Positions 17,866-28,000 of a stretch of 35,502 bases of DNA are shown here, piece after piece (positions within the stretch are counted from its first letter, which is position 1; every line of letters begins with the position of its first letter). This DNA is from Gammaproteobacteria bacterium (GTDB lineage Bacteria; Pseudomonadota; Gammaproteobacteria; Arenicellales; UBA868). The translations under genes were made by a program, and so were the position numbers. The stretch lies in assembly GCA_012960345.1 (NCBI GenBank), contig DUBL01000050.1, positions 1-35,502 on the forward strand, read 5' to 3'. Under the pieces are notes generated by a model. That model was not told the origin of the DNA. It saw nothing but the letters and a program-made list of their open reading frames with translations, and did not search any database.

Positions 17866-18990
17866 GTGGCACTGTTTTCTCGAAAAGGGCGCGGTCTACC
17901 GCGTTCAGAATCGTCCGGCAAGGGTGCTAACACAGCTGACGCTAATCAACCGCGTTACAGTGCTATTGGCGTTGATATCAGTACGTCTGCCGTTAAAGTG
18001 CTTGAGATGAACCGCGGCCGAGATGGCTATAAAGCGACCCATATTGGCATCGAACCATTGCCTCGGGACGCGATCGTTGAGCGTGCAATCAGTAATCTCG
18101 ATGCGGTGGGCGAAGCACTAGCGGCCGCCCTAAAGCGGTCAAGGAGCAAGCGGAAAAACGCGATAGTTGCGGTGGCTTCGTCTCACGTTGTTACCCGAAC
18201 AATCTATCTTCCCGCCGAGTTAAGCGACAGCGAGCTTGAAGAGCAGGTTGGGCTAGAGGCAGTTCACCATATTCCCTATTCACTGGACGAGGTGAATATG
18301 GATTATCTGGTGGTGGGACCATCGCCTGCAGATCCAAATGAAAATGAAATTCTTTTGTCAGCCTGTCGGCGAGAAATTGTTGAAGATTATGCTGGCGTAG
18401 TGGCTAGCGCGGGGTTACAGCCGGTTATCATTGATGTGGATTCGTTTGCAGTAGAGCGCGCTTATTCACTAGTGACACAGGCCTTTGGTGATTCAATTCA
18501 GGGTAAAGTGATTGGGTTGTTGGATTATGGTGATACCACCACTCACCTGGACGTCTTCATAGACGGGAAAATTGTGTATAGCCGTGACCATGCGTTTGGT
18601 GGACGGATACTGACGGAAAATATCAGAACGCGCTTTGCAAGCAGTCATGAAGATGCGGAGGCCATGAAATTGGCTTCGGATCTGCCAGAAAACTATCTGA
18701 CTGATCTACTGGAGCCGTTCAAGGCATCGATGGCGCAAGAAGCTAACCGTGCGATTGAGTTCTTTGCTTCCTCTAGTCGCAGTAACGAAGGGGTCGACGC
18801 AATTTTCCTCACCGGTGGCTGCGCTGCAATCGATGGTGCCACAGATGTTATTCAGCAGGTGACCGGTTTTGACACGTTTGTTGCCAATCCATTTGCAGGC
18901 AGTGAGTCGCGCGGCAAGAGTCAATCGCTGGGTCGTCAGACACCATTGTTATTTAAGGCTTGCGGATTGGCAATGCGAGGTGCCGGGTGA
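17866..18990 (+). CDS. pilM: Type IV pilus inner-membrane assembly protein PilM
   Basis: PilM is a cytoplasmic actin-like ATP-binding protein that docks onto the N-terminus of PilN, linking the cytoplasmic and periplasmic parts of the pilus machine. The 374 residues show the actin/FtsA-like phosphate-1 motif GVDISTSAVKVLEM at about 34, a second phosphate loop in the LLDYGDTTTHLDVFIDG region, and the adenosine-type motif FLTGGCAAIDG near 305. The start is a GTG at 17866. Its TGA overlaps the GTG of pilN (GTGA). It is the first gene of pilMNOPQ. Confidence 0.95.
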   Translation: MALFSRKGRGLPRSESSGKGANTADANQPRYSAIGVDISTSAVKVLEMNRGRDGYKATHIGIEPLPRDAIVERAISNLDAVGEALAAALKRSRSKRKNAIVAVASSHVVTRTIYLPAELSDSELEEQVGLEAVHHIPYSLDEVNMDYLVVGPSPADPNENEILLSACRREIVEDYAGVVASAGLQPVIIDVDSFAVERAYSLVTQAFGDSIQGKVIGLLDYGDTTTHLDVFIDGKIVYSRDHAFGGRILTENIRTRFASSHEDAEAMKLASDLPENYLTDLLEPFKASMAQEANRAIEFFASSSRSNEGVDAIFLTGGCAAIDGATDVIQQVTGFDTFVANPFAGSESRGKSQSLGRQTPLLFKACGLAMRGAG

Positions 18991-19544
18991 GAGGCCTTAA
19001 TCTGCTGCCTTGGCGCCAGGAGCGCCGACGTAAGCAGCAACAAGTGCGTTTATCGATGGTTGGCTTTATTGCGGGGTGCGCAGTTTTCCTTGTCGCGATG
19101 GGCTGGTGGTGGATGGATGGTCAGATTGACCATCAACAAGCGCGCAACGATTTCTTGGAGACAGAGATTGAGTACGCCAATCAAAAGATCGGCAAAATTA
19201 GGAGCATTAAAGAAAGCAAGAAAGAAGTGCTCGCGCGTATGGGTATTATCACGCAACTCAAGCATGAACGAGTCACTATAGTGAAAGCATTGGATGCATT
19301 AGCGCGCCGCCGGCCCGAGGGTATGTACTTTACCGAGATGAGAAAGAACGAGGGACTGATTGCTCTAAACGGAGTTGCGGAATCCAATAAGCGTGTCAGT
19401 GATCTAATGGATAACCTCAAGGGCTCCAGTAGTTTTGATGCGGCGGATATCAAGGCTGTCAAGTCAGGCAGCGGCGACGCATCATCACTGATGGATTTCG
19501 AATTACTGGTGACTGAGACGCTAATCATTCCGGAGTCTGGATAG
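18987..19544 (+). CDS. pilN: Type IV pilus alignment protein PilN
   Basis: PilN is a bitopic inner-membrane protein that binds PilM through its short cytoplasmic tail and forms heterodimers with PilO in the periplasm. The N-terminus MRGLNLLPWRQERRR contains the NLLPWR motif that inserts into PilM. A single transmembrane helix (about 23-43), a coiled-coil-like stretch and a ferredoxin-like periplasmic domain follow. I chose the GTG at 18987, which overlaps the pilM stop as GTGA and puts the NLLPWR motif at the very N-terminus. The open frame extends further upstream, but only inside pilM. Confidence 0.95.
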   Translation: MRGLNLLPWRQERRRKQQQVRLSMVGFIAGCAVFLVAMGWWWMDGQIDHQQARNDFLETEIEYANQKIGKIRSIKESKKEVLARMGIITQLKHERVTIVKALDALARRRPEGMYFTEMRKNEGLIALNGVAESNKRVSDLMDNLKGSSSFDAADIKAVKSGSGDASSLMDFELLVTETLIIPESG

Positions 19545-19640
19545 GTGATCACAGAATACGACCATTGCAGTGGGTCGTTTGTCCCTAAGGCATTGGGTTG
19601 GGGGATGACTGTGCCAGCAGAGCACCGGCATTAGAACGTA

Positions 19641-20255
19641 ATGATTGATCTTGACGAACTGCAGGAAATTGACATCCAGGATCCCATGGTGTGGCCGCCG
19701 TGGTTTACCTGGTTGATGGGGGTTGTTGCTGCCCTCGCGCTCGTGGGAGCTGGATGGTATTTCGTGTTACAGGATCAGCAGAACGCGCTGGTTTCTAAGC
19801 AGCGGGAAGAAACGACTCTAACGCAAACTTATAAATCTAAGGCGGCGATGGTCGCCTCATTGCCGGCTTATGAAAAACAGATGGAGCAAGTTAAGAAAAT
19901 GCTTGCTGAGATGGAGTACGCGCTTCCTGATAGCCAGGCGATGGCTTCTCTTCTGACGGAGATAACAAATGCAGTGCTTTCTCAAGGACTGACGATCACG
20001 CTGTTTCAACCACGCGCTGAAGTGCCCTATGGGGTCTATGCGATGGTGCCAATCGATATTGAAGTGATGGGGGGTTTCCATCAGGTAGCGGAATTCGTCA
20101 GTACGATTTCAGCCATGGATCGAATTGTGACCGTGCGTAATCTTTCGATGCAGATCACCGGGGACGATACAGCGGATCAGTTAACTGCCAGCGCCAGTTT
20201 GGTGACCTACCGATACGTTGGAGCTGAGGCTATTAAACAGGACAAATCAGGCTGA
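19641..20255 (+). CDS. pilO: Type IV pilus alignment protein PilO
   Basis: PilO is the inner-membrane partner of PilN; the dimer also contacts PilP. The 204 residues have a short cytoplasmic tail with the conserved WPPW just before the transmembrane helix (about 25-43), a coiled coil (about 47-95) and a periplasmic ferredoxin-like domain with ITLFQPRAE and FHQVAEFVSTISAMDRIVTV. It begins 96 bases after pilN, which is unusual because these genes normally abut or overlap. The frame is closed by TAG at 19632-19634, so the start cannot lie further upstream. It overlaps pilP by one base (TGATG). Confidence 0.95.
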   Translation: MIDLDELQEIDIQDPMVWPPWFTWLMGVVAALALVGAGWYFVLQDQQNALVSKQREETTLTQTYKSKAAMVASLPAYEKQMEQVKKMLAEMEYALPDSQAMASLLTEITNAVLSQGLTITLFQPRAEVPYGVYAMVPIDIEVMGGFHQVAEFVSTISAMDRIVTVRNLSMQITGDDTADQLTASASLVTYRYVGAEAIKQDKSG

Positions 20256-20896
20256 TGGCCGGTCAAATGCGTTTGTCTGTGTTGGTTGCACGTTGGTTCT
20301 TACTTGGGTGTGTGGGGATCCTGCTGACCGCTTGTCAGGGGAGTGATTTAGGCCAGTTATTTGGTAGTGTCACTCAGGAAAGAACCCTAGCTGATCTTGA
20401 GGAATTGAAGAGGGAGCAAGAAGCGGCGCCCGGGCGGAAGCCCGCCCCTTTGCCTAAGATTCCCCATGTCGAGCCGTTCCAGTACAGCGCGGGTTCGCTA
20501 AATGACCCGTTTTCGCGTGATAATGTTGCCCGGCCGTGGGAAGCCAAGGTCCAGGTAACCTTGGCGGATGATAAAGTGGAAGACTTGGGTCCCGATCCAC
20601 TCGCTCCGGATTTGACGAGGGAAAGACAGCCGTTGGAAGAGTTTCCGCTGGATTCGATGACGTTTGTGGGAGTGTTAGTGGCGATGGGGGAGACCAGCGG
20701 TATCCTATTGTTGCAGGGCACTGGGCAGACGCATGAAGTTAGGGTGGGGGACTATATTGGACAAGATTATGGTCAGGTCGGTGCCATTGAACTCGGTACG
20801 GGCACTATTGTGATTAACGAAGTAAAGCTTGGTATAAGTGGACGTTGGCAACAGAACGAAGAGACCTTAACCTTGCCAGGCGCTGCGGTTGATTGA
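20255..20896 (+). CDS. pilP: Type IV pilus lipoprotein PilP
   Basis: PilP is an inner-membrane lipoprotein that joins the PilN/PilO dimer to the secretin PilQ. The 213 residues show a signal peptide with the lipobox LLTAC (lipidated C27), a long flexible proline- and acid-rich linker (about 30-115), and a compact C-terminal beta domain with MTFVGVLVAMGETSGILLLQ and VRVGDYIGQDYGQVGAI, typical of PilP. It overlaps pilO by one base and its stop directly abuts the pilQ start. Confidence 0.96.
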   Translation: MAGQMRLSVLVARWFLLGCVGILLTACQGSDLGQLFGSVTQERTLADLEELKREQEAAPGRKPAPLPKIPHVEPFQYSAGSLNDPFSRDNVARPWEAKVQVTLADDKVEDLGPDPLAPDLTRERQPLEEFPLDSMTFVGVLVAMGETSGILLLQGTGQTHEVRVGDYIGQDYGQVGAIELGTGTIVINEVKLGISGRWQQNEETLTLPGAAVD

Positions 20897-23140
20897 GTGG
20901 CGGGCAATAGACAGGTGATGCCACGAGTGAAGAGTAAAAACCCGGATGGATTTGATTTAGTGAAAGCGACTCGAAAGTATTTCGTCTGTTGGTCTATCGC
21001 TGTCTTTTTCTTGTGTGGCGCTTTTGCACAGGCGGCCAGTCCGATTCTGGATGATATCCAATACGGGACGTTGGTCGATGGTCGAGTGTCGGTCGAATTA
21101 GCGTTTTCGGGGAATCCGGGCGACCCGAAAATGTTTCGCACGGTCAATCCCCCTCGGTTTATCCTCGACTTCTTTGGCGTGAGACTAGGAAAGATTGTGA
21201 AGTCGATCCCGGTCAAGCGAGGTATGCTTGACGATATCGTTACCATTGATGGTGAAGACCGAACCCGTGTGATATTCAATTTGCTTGGGGCGGCGACGGT
21301 TAGTCAAGCGTCATCTCCAGGCGTTGTGAGCGTTAGTTTTGGCTCGCCGCAACCCGCGACCGCGGCGGCCACTGGTGTTAGGGCGTTGGTTGAACCCCAA
21401 CCACAGAAAGAAACGTCGTCTAGTCAAACCGCTGGTGATGGCCGCGATGAAGTGGCACATATTGACTTTCGGCGTGGGTCAGGTGGTAGCGGGCGAGTTA
21501 TTGTGCAGCTTGGCGAGGGTGTGGCTGGCGTTGATGTTCGGGAGGAGAACAGTGAAATCGTTCTTGAGGTTAGCCGAGCATCACTTGCGCCCGGCCTTGA
21601 GAAACGGCTGGATGTAATCGATTTTGCAACGCCAGTTCATTATGTCGATGCGTTCAATGTCGGATCAAAAGTTCGAATTGTGGTGAGTGCAGAGTTCGGA
21701 TATCAGCAGTCCGCTTACCAGGTGGGGGACATTTTCACTCTTGATGTGTCTATGCCTGTTGAAAGTGAGGATGAGGATGGGGTGAATGAGTTTGGTTATT
21801 CGGGAGAACACGTCAGGCTGGATTTTCAAACCATCCCGATTCGTCGTGCCTTGGACATTCTTCAGCGTCAGTCTGGTAAGAACTTCGTCATCAGTCCAGA
21901 TGTTAGTGGTGATTTGACTATGCGCTTGATTGACGTGCCCTGGGATCAGGCGCTCGATATAATTTTGCAGACTAATGGGTTGGCCCAGCGTGTTCGTGGT
22001 GATGTGATTTGGATCGCTCCCAGCGAGGTGATTACGGAATTTGAACAGAAAAAGTTAGAAGCAGCCCAAGGCCAGCGACAACTGCAGGCGCTGGTTTCTG
22101 AATTGATCGAGATCAATTACGCTAAGGCGGAAGATATTGCTGATATTCTGAAGTCGGTCCGTGCGGTTGATACCGGTATTTCCAGCACGGGTAGCGGAAG
22201 TGTCAACGTTTCCGAAGTGCCAACGGAGACCAACAGTCTCTTGTCCGAACGGGGCAGTGTTTCGGTAGATAAGCGAACTAATGCGCTCCTCGTGCAGGAT
22301 ACCGCGTCTAAGATTCGTGAGATTCGAAAGTTGATTTCCGCACTTGATAAACCAGTAAAGCAGGTTTTGATAGAGACGCGGATCGTACAGGCAACAGATA
22401 GCTTCAGCCGTAATATTGGCATCAGACTCGGTTTCAACACCCTGAACACAGGCTACGATCTGGGTACGGTAATGGGTTCTGGGTCGTTGACGGGCACTGA
22501 GGGTATTCGAACAGCCGGGATGAATGCGGCAGACAGGCCTCTTGCTGTTGACCTATTCGCGGGGTCTCCGGCAGATTCCGTCGCTAGTCCTGCGGCTTAT
22601 GCCTTCACGCTTGCCAAGGCAGGAGCGGATTATGCGAATCTTATTGATCTGGAGATCTCGGCGCTGGAGGCAGAAAATAGAGGCAAGGTGATCGCAAACC
22701 CGAGGCTGCTCACCGCCGACAAGAAAGAGGCTAAGATTGAGCAAGGTGAAGAGCGCGTGTTCATGACCTCATCAGCCGGTTCAACGAGCACATCGAGCAG
22801 GAAAGCGGTCCTCGGCTTAACGGTCACGCCCCAGATCACTCCGGACGATCGCGTGATACTCGATGTTTTTGTTACCCAGGACAGTTGGGCACCGGGAACG
22901 ACGCAGAATATGAATACCAATCAGATCACAACGCAGGTGCTGCTCCATAATGGCGAGACGGTAATCATTGGGGGCATCTACAATCAGCAGCTAACTGAAT
23001 CAGTGGAGAAAGTACCCTTGTTGGGCGATTTGCCGATTTTGGGTAGTTTGTTTCGGCAGAAGGCGATGAATGATAAGCGTACAGAACTGCTTGTTTTTCT
23101 CACACCCCGTATCATCAAGCCTGTTAGCTCATCAAACTAA
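20897..23140 (+). CDS. pilQ: Type IV pilus outer-membrane secretin PilQ
   Basis: PilQ forms the gated outer-membrane channel through which the pilus passes and, in competent species, DNA enters. In 747 residues I see a signal peptide (core about 28-45, cleavage after AQA), two AMIN domains that bind peptidoglycan (about 49-128 and 175-280), an STN/N0 domain (about 308-375), a secretin N1 domain with a Ser/Gly-rich loop (about 400-480), and the secretin beta-domain to the end, including KVIANPRLLT and VPLLGDLPILGSLFR. The frame starts at GTG 20897, touching the pilP stop. An ATG at 20918 would give a shorter signal peptide and is an equally possible start. Confidence 0.97.
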   Translation: MAGNRQVMPRVKSKNPDGFDLVKATRKYFVCWSIAVFFLCGAFAQAASPILDDIQYGTLVDGRVSVELAFSGNPGDPKMFRTVNPPRFILDFFGVRLGKIVKSIPVKRGMLDDIVTIDGEDRTRVIFNLLGAATVSQASSPGVVSVSFGSPQPATAAATGVRALVEPQPQKETSSSQTAGDGRDEVAHIDFRRGSGGSGRVIVQLGEGVAGVDVREENSEIVLEVSRASLAPGLEKRLDVIDFATPVHYVDAFNVGSKVRIVVSAEFGYQQSAYQVGDIFTLDVSMPVESEDEDGVNEFGYSGEHVRLDFQTIPIRRALDILQRQSGKNFVISPDVSGDLTMRLIDVPWDQALDIILQTNGLAQRVRGDVIWIAPSEVITEFEQKKLEAAQGQRQLQALVSELIEINYAKAEDIADILKSVRAVDTGISSTGSGSVNVSEVPTETNSLLSERGSVSVDKRTNALLVQDTASKIREIRKLISALDKPVKQVLIETRIVQATDSFSRNIGIRLGFNTLNTGYDLGTVMGSGSLTGTEGIRTAGMNAADRPLAVDLFAGSPADSVASPAAYAFTLAKAGADYANLIDLEISALEAENRGKVIANPRLLTADKKEAKIEQGEERVFMTSSAGSTSTSSRKAVLGLTVTPQITPDDRVILDVFVTQDSWAPGTTQNMNTNQITTQVLLHNGETVIIGGIYNQQLTESVEKVPLLGDLPILGSLFRQKAMNDKRTELLVFLTPRIIKPVSSSN

Positions 23141-23231
23141 CTTGTGGGTGTGCTGGATGATGGCGGCTGGGCCAAGGGCCGTGGCTTAGGAAAAACCACG
23201 TAGTCAATCTTCCTGCGCTAACGTTATAACG

Positions 23232-23759
23232 ATGAGCACAGAACAGAATGTTTACCTGATCGGACCGATGGGTGTCGGTAAGACTACCATCGGTAAGTCT
23301 CTTGCGCGCCAACTACGCCTAGAGTTTGTTGATGCCGATCAGGAGATTGAAAAACATACTGGGGTTAGCATCGCCACCATTTTCGATATTGAGGGGGAAG
23401 AAGCGTTCCGCGTTCGAGAAAAAACGATGATCGGAAAGCTTACAACCCGCCGCGGGATTGTCTTGGCTACCGGTGGTGGCGTGATCCTAGATCAAGGGAA
23501 TCGAAACAATCTGCGAAAAAGTGGCACGGTGGTTTACCTGCACGCCTCGGTTGATCTGCAATTTGAACGGACACGTAATAACAAGGATCGTCCGCTGCTT
23601 AATCGGGGAGACGATAGGCGTGCCATTCTTGAATCCCTTATGGCGGAGCGTGATCCCTTCTATAGGCGGGAGGCTGATCATGTGATCGCTACTGACGGAC
23701 AAAGCCCACAGGCGGTCGCCCGGCATATAGCGCGGGAGCTCATGAAGTCATGGCCGTGA
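23232..23759 (+). CDS. aroK: Shikimate kinase
   Basis: This enzyme phosphorylates shikimate at the 3-hydroxyl with ATP, the fifth step of aromatic amino acid synthesis. The 175 residues show a Walker A loop GPMGVGKTT (11-19), the substrate-binding VDADQEIE segment, GGG-containing ATGGGVI, and the lid region NKDRPLL. It starts 91 bases after pilQ and overlaps aroB by 10 bases. The pil-aroK-aroB order is conserved in gammaproteobacteria. Confidence 0.97.
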   Translation: MSTEQNVYLIGPMGVGKTTIGKSLARQLRLEFVDADQEIEKHTGVSIATIFDIEGEEAFRVREKTMIGKLTTRRGIVLATGGGVILDQGNRNNLRKSGTVVYLHASVDLQFERTRNNKDRPLLNRGDDRRAILESLMAERDPFYRREADHVIATDGQSPQAVARHIARELMKSWP

Positions 23760-24832
23760 TGACCGTTGAGTTGGGTGAGCGAAGTTATCCCATCTACGTT
23801 GGTGCTGGTTTGCTGCAGCAGCCAGAGTTGTTGCGGCGCCATATTCGAGCGTCGGAGGTAATGCTGGTGACAAACGAGGTGGTTGCTCCGCTTTATCTCG
23901 AACGCGTTGTGTCGGCGCTTCCAGAATATGACCTCAGCATTGCGACTCTTCCCGATGGAGAAAGCCAAAAGAATTCAGAGCAGTTGAATAAGTTGTATGA
24001 CGAAATGTTGGAAAAGCCATGCAGCCGTCAGACAACAGTGATTGCACTCGGTGGCGGTGTGGTTGGAGATATCGCGGGGTTTGCAGCGGCTTCTTACCAG
24101 CGTGGGATCGATTGTATTCAAATACCCACCACCCTATTGGCGCAGGTGGATTCAGCTGTGGGGGGAAAGACGGCGATCAATCACCCACGCGGTAAGAACA
24201 TGATCGGTGCTTTTCATCAGCCTCGTTGTGTCATTACCGATACCGATACTTTGGCGACGCTTAATCAGCGTGAGTTGTCTGCTGGCTTTGCTGAAGTCGT
24301 TAAGTACGCAGTTATTGGCGACGGGGAGTTTTTCTCGTGGCTTGAACAGCATGTTGACGATGTCGTGTCCGGTGTGCCGGACGCGATGGAAGAAGTAATC
24401 CTGGTCAGTTGTCGACACAAAGCGCGATTTGTTGCAGGCGACGAACGCGAAACACGTGAGCGGGCATTGCTTAATCTGGGTCATACCTTTGGTCATGCGA
24501 TTGAGTCCATAGCGGGCTATGGACAATGGTTGCACGGGGAAGCGGTCGCTGTAGGAATGATTATGGCTGCCGACATGTCAAGACAATTGGGTTGGATGAG
24601 TCGCGAGGCGGTCCATCGTATCGGTCAGTTGCTGACACGGGCCCATCTTCCGGTCTCTCTGGGTACCGGGTTTTCTACTGATGCTTTCCTGCGCCAGATG
24701 ATGATGGATAAAAAAGTGATGAATGGCCGAATTCAGTTGGTTTTGCCAGAAACCATCGGTCGTGCTCGGTTGGTCACGGATTATCCGGATCAAATGTTGC
24801 GCGATGTGCTGGAGTCGTATTGCAGTGGTTAG
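23750..24832 (+). CDS. aroB: 3-dehydroquinate synthase
   Basis: This NAD- and metal-dependent enzyme converts DAHP to 3-dehydroquinate, the second shikimate-pathway step. The 360 residues include the NAD-binding GGGVVGDIAGF (101-111), the substrate loop DSAVGGKTAINHPRGKNMIG, and the metal ligands E182 (AEVVKYAVIG), H245 (LNLGHTFGHA) and H262 (LHGEAVAVG). The ATG at 23750 overlaps the end of aroK. An alternative ATG at 23759 overlaps the aroK stop as TGATG and removes only three residues. No damX/SPOR-domain gene follows, unlike in many relatives. Confidence 0.97.
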   Translation: MAVMTVELGERSYPIYVGAGLLQQPELLRRHIRASEVMLVTNEVVAPLYLERVVSALPEYDLSIATLPDGESQKNSEQLNKLYDEMLEKPCSRQTTVIALGGGVVGDIAGFAAASYQRGIDCIQIPTTLLAQVDSAVGGKTAINHPRGKNMIGAFHQPRCVITDTDTLATLNQRELSAGFAEVVKYAVIGDGEFFSWLEQHVDDVVSGVPDAMEEVILVSCRHKARFVAGDERETRERALLNLGHTFGHAIESIAGYGQWLHGEAVAVGMIMAADMSRQLGWMSREAVHRIGQLLTRAHLPVSLGTGFSTDAFLRQMMMDKKVMNGRIQLVLPETIGRARLVTDYPDQMLRDVLESYCSG

Positions 24833-24900
24833 CGAGCGAGGGACTTGTCTGAGCCAATGTCTGCCTTTCTATGGCAAGAATTTCAATAACTTAGGCCATA

Positions 24901-24932
24901 TTGATTAATATTCCGATAGTTCTGTATATACT
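24901..24932 (+). promoter_or_regulatory. Predicted sigma-70 promoter for gltB operon
   Basis: TTGATT (24901-24906) and TATATA (24925-24930) are separated by 18 bases. TATACT at 24927-24932 is an overlapping alternative -10. The surrounding DNA is distinctly AT-rich compared with the rest of the window. Transcription should start near 24938, leaving a leader of about 110 to 145 bases before gltB. Confidence 0.5.
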
Positions 24933-24939
24933 CTTTCTC

Positions 24940-24984
24940 CAGACTCGCGTCTGAAACGGGTCAGCCTACCCGCAGGTTCACTGC
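24940..24984 (+). promoter_or_regulatory. Tandem hairpins in the gltB leader
   Basis: Directly after the predicted start point come three consecutive dyads: CAGAC-TCGC-GTCTG (24940-24953), CGGGT-CAGCCT-ACCCG (24957-24972) and GCAG-GTTCA-CTGC (24972-24984). The first two are perfect five-pair stems. A T-run (TATTTTT, 24999-25005) follows. They could be a 5' UTR regulatory or stabilising element. They do not match the glnA-type glutamine riboswitch core as I know it. Confidence 0.35.
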
Positions 24985-25047
24985 TGGACACTTCCGGTAT
25001 TTTTCCCGACTCATTCAACGAGGCCCGTGTGGGGACTCTGCGGTTAG

Positions 25048-28000
25048 GTGACGCCGCTCCCGGTTCAGGACGTGTATCGAGCAATGATAGAGCCATTGAT
25101 GAAAGAGCACCGATTATCAGATACCGACGGAGCCCAAGCGCTGCCACGGAGCCTCTACGATCCTCGGTTTGAGCACGACAGTTGCGGGGTCGGTTTCGTA
25201 GCCCACATTCAGGGTAAGCGCAGTCATCAGATTGTGGAAGATGCGAATACCGTCCTGATTAACATGGATCACCGCGGCGCTTGTGGTAGCGAGGAAAATA
25301 CGGGCGATGGTGCCGGTATGTTGACTGCGTTACCCCAGGAGTTCCTTTGCCGGGTGGTCGAGAGAGAAATCGGGGAAAGGTTACCACTAGCCAGTAAATT
25401 TGGTGTTGGTATGGTGTTTATGCCAACCAAGGATGCTGAACGTGCCCACTGCCGACGAGTGATTGAGCGGCTGGTCAAAGACCAGGGTCAGCGGTTGATC
25501 GGATGGCGCAGCGTGCCAACCGATGCGGACGGTGCTGACATTGGGCCTGCCGCACGTAGAGCAGAGCCGGTTGTGGAACAACTTTTCATAGCTGCCGCGC
25601 CAGGTCTTACAGAGGATGCATTTGAGCGCGAACTTTATTTGATTCGCAAACAGTGCACTCGCCGCGTGCGAGATGATGCGTCACTTGAACAGGCGGCTTT
25701 TTTCTATATCTGTTCGTTGTCGACTCAAGTGATTATTTATAAAGGGATGTTACGACCAGAACAGTTGCTCTGTTATTTCCCGGATTTGACGGACTCTACT
25801 TTTACCACGCATCTCGCGATGGTGCATTCGCGTTTTTCAACCAATACGTTTCCCAGTTGGGATCGAGCCCAGCCGAATCGTTTCATGGCCCACAATGGTG
25901 AGATCAACACGCTGTTGGGAAATGTCAATTGGATGCGAGCCCGAGAAGGGGTCATGTCATCCCCGTTCTTCAAGGAACAACTGAGTTTGCTTTTTCCAGT
26001 AGTTGAGCCGCACGGCTCTGATTCTGGAAACTTTGACAATGTCTTGGAATTCTTGCTCATGACCGGACGTACGCTTCAGGAATCGATCATGATGTTGGTT
26101 CCCGAGGCATGGCAGAAGCACGCTGGAATGGATGCGGCACGGCGCGCGTTTTATGAGTACTACTCGTGTCTGATGGAGCCGTGGGACGGGCCGGCCTCCA
26201 TTGCTTTCACCGATGGGCGCTACATTGGGGCTGTATTGGACCGTAACGGACTCCGACCGAGTCGCTATTATCTGACGACCGACAACCGGGTCATTATGGC
26301 TAGTGAAGTGGGCGTGTTACCGGTCGCCCCTGAAATGGTGAAAGAAAAGGGACGTCTGCAGCCGGGTAGGATGTTTCTGATCGACTTTGAACAGGGAAGA
26401 ATGATCCCTGACGAGGAACTGAAACAGCAGTTTTCAAGTCGGCATCCATACGCGAAATGGCTTGATCGTCATCGTATTGATCTGACCGAACTGACCCCCA
26501 AAGCGTCAGCGCCGCCGGATCATAAAGCGACGCTTTTGGCGCGCATGCGCACATTTGGATACACAGTTGAGACATTACAGTTCATGTTGTTACCGCTAGT
26601 GAAGGAAAAGCGGGATCCAATCGGTTCAATGGGCAATGATTCGACCTTGGCCTGTCTGAGTGATCAACCGCGGCTGATCTATGATTATTTTAAGCAGTTG
26701 TTCGCACAGGTCACAAACCCGGCCATCGACTCGATCAGAGAAGATTTGATTATGTCACTTGAGTGTTATATCGGGCCGGAAAAGAACCTCCTGTGTCCCA
26801 CAGAAGAGCACTGTCACCGGCTCAAGGTTACCAACCCAATTTTATTGAATGAGGAATTAATCGCAATACGAGAAATGAAGCAGGAAGGCTGGCAGGCCAC
26901 TACACTCGATATCACTTTCCAAAAAGACGAAGGGGAGTCGGGTCTCGTCACTACTTTGCACCGCATTTGTCGCGAGGCAGAGGCAGCGGTTGATGCGGGC
27001 GCCAGCACTCTGCTGTTGTCAGACCGAAAGACCAGTTCGCGACGAGTTCCAGTCAGTGCTTTGATGGCTTGTGGTGCGGTGCATCACCATCTGGTGCGGA
27101 CGGCGAAACGGACGCGGGTCGCTATCATTATCGAGTCTGCTGAATGTCGTGATGTGCATCATCATTGTTTGCTGATCGGATTTGGTGCGGATGGAATTAA
27201 TCCCTATCTCGTTTACGAAGTTCTTCGGCACGCTCTGCACGATGATCTGCTTGACGCCATGGAATTTGATCATCGTTCGGCAATAGACGCCTATCGGGCC
27301 AGTGCGGTGAAAGGCATCTTGAAGGTGATGGGGAAAATGGGAATCTCCACGCTGCAATCGTACAAAGGAGGACAGATTTTTGAGGCGTTGGGGTTGCGCG
27401 ATGAGGTGATCGATCTTTGTTTCCATATGACTCCGAGTCGACTGCAGGGCGCAGGCTTTGAGGTTCTGGCGCAGGAGTTGTTGCGTCGGCACACGCTCGG
27501 GTTCCCCAATAATGAGGTTAGTAACGGGGGTGGACTGCATAATCCTGGCGAGTTTCATTGGCGCGCTGGTGGTGAACGTCACGGTTGGTCTCCGCGTGTA
27601 ATCGCTGATCTACAGACAGCTGCCCGGACGAATAGCAGGGAGACTTATCAGCAGTTTTCGGCGGCGGTGAATGAGGAGACCAGGAAGCGGCATACCTTGC
27701 GAGGTTTGTTTGAGCTGTGTCCGGAACGGAACGGCGGACCCATCGATATTGAAGAGGTAGAAAGCGCAAGTTCAATAGTCAAGCGGTTTTGTACCGGAGC
27801 GATGAGTTTTGGGTCGATTTCGAGTGAAGCGCACGAAACACTTGCGATCGCGATGAATCGAATGGGGGGGCGTAGTAACACTGGGGAAGGCGGTGAAGAC
27901 TCCGAGCGCTTCAGGCCATTGCCCAATGGTGATTCCAGGCGATCAGCTATTAAGCAGGTAGCATCGGGTCGGTTTGGAGTGACCGCCTGGTACCTGACCA

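Noticed and set aside
17860-17885. Sigma-54 promoter TGGCAC at the pilM start
   Set aside because: The -12 GC is missing at the required spacing and the motif lies on the start codon.
24938-25047. Glutamine riboswitch before gltB
   Set aside because: The leader has hairpins, but I cannot find the conserved core of the glnA-type motif.
26300-27582. Long minus-strand frames opposite gltB
   Set aside because: They lie wholly antisense to well-conserved GltB domains, have irregular composition and no ribosome sites.
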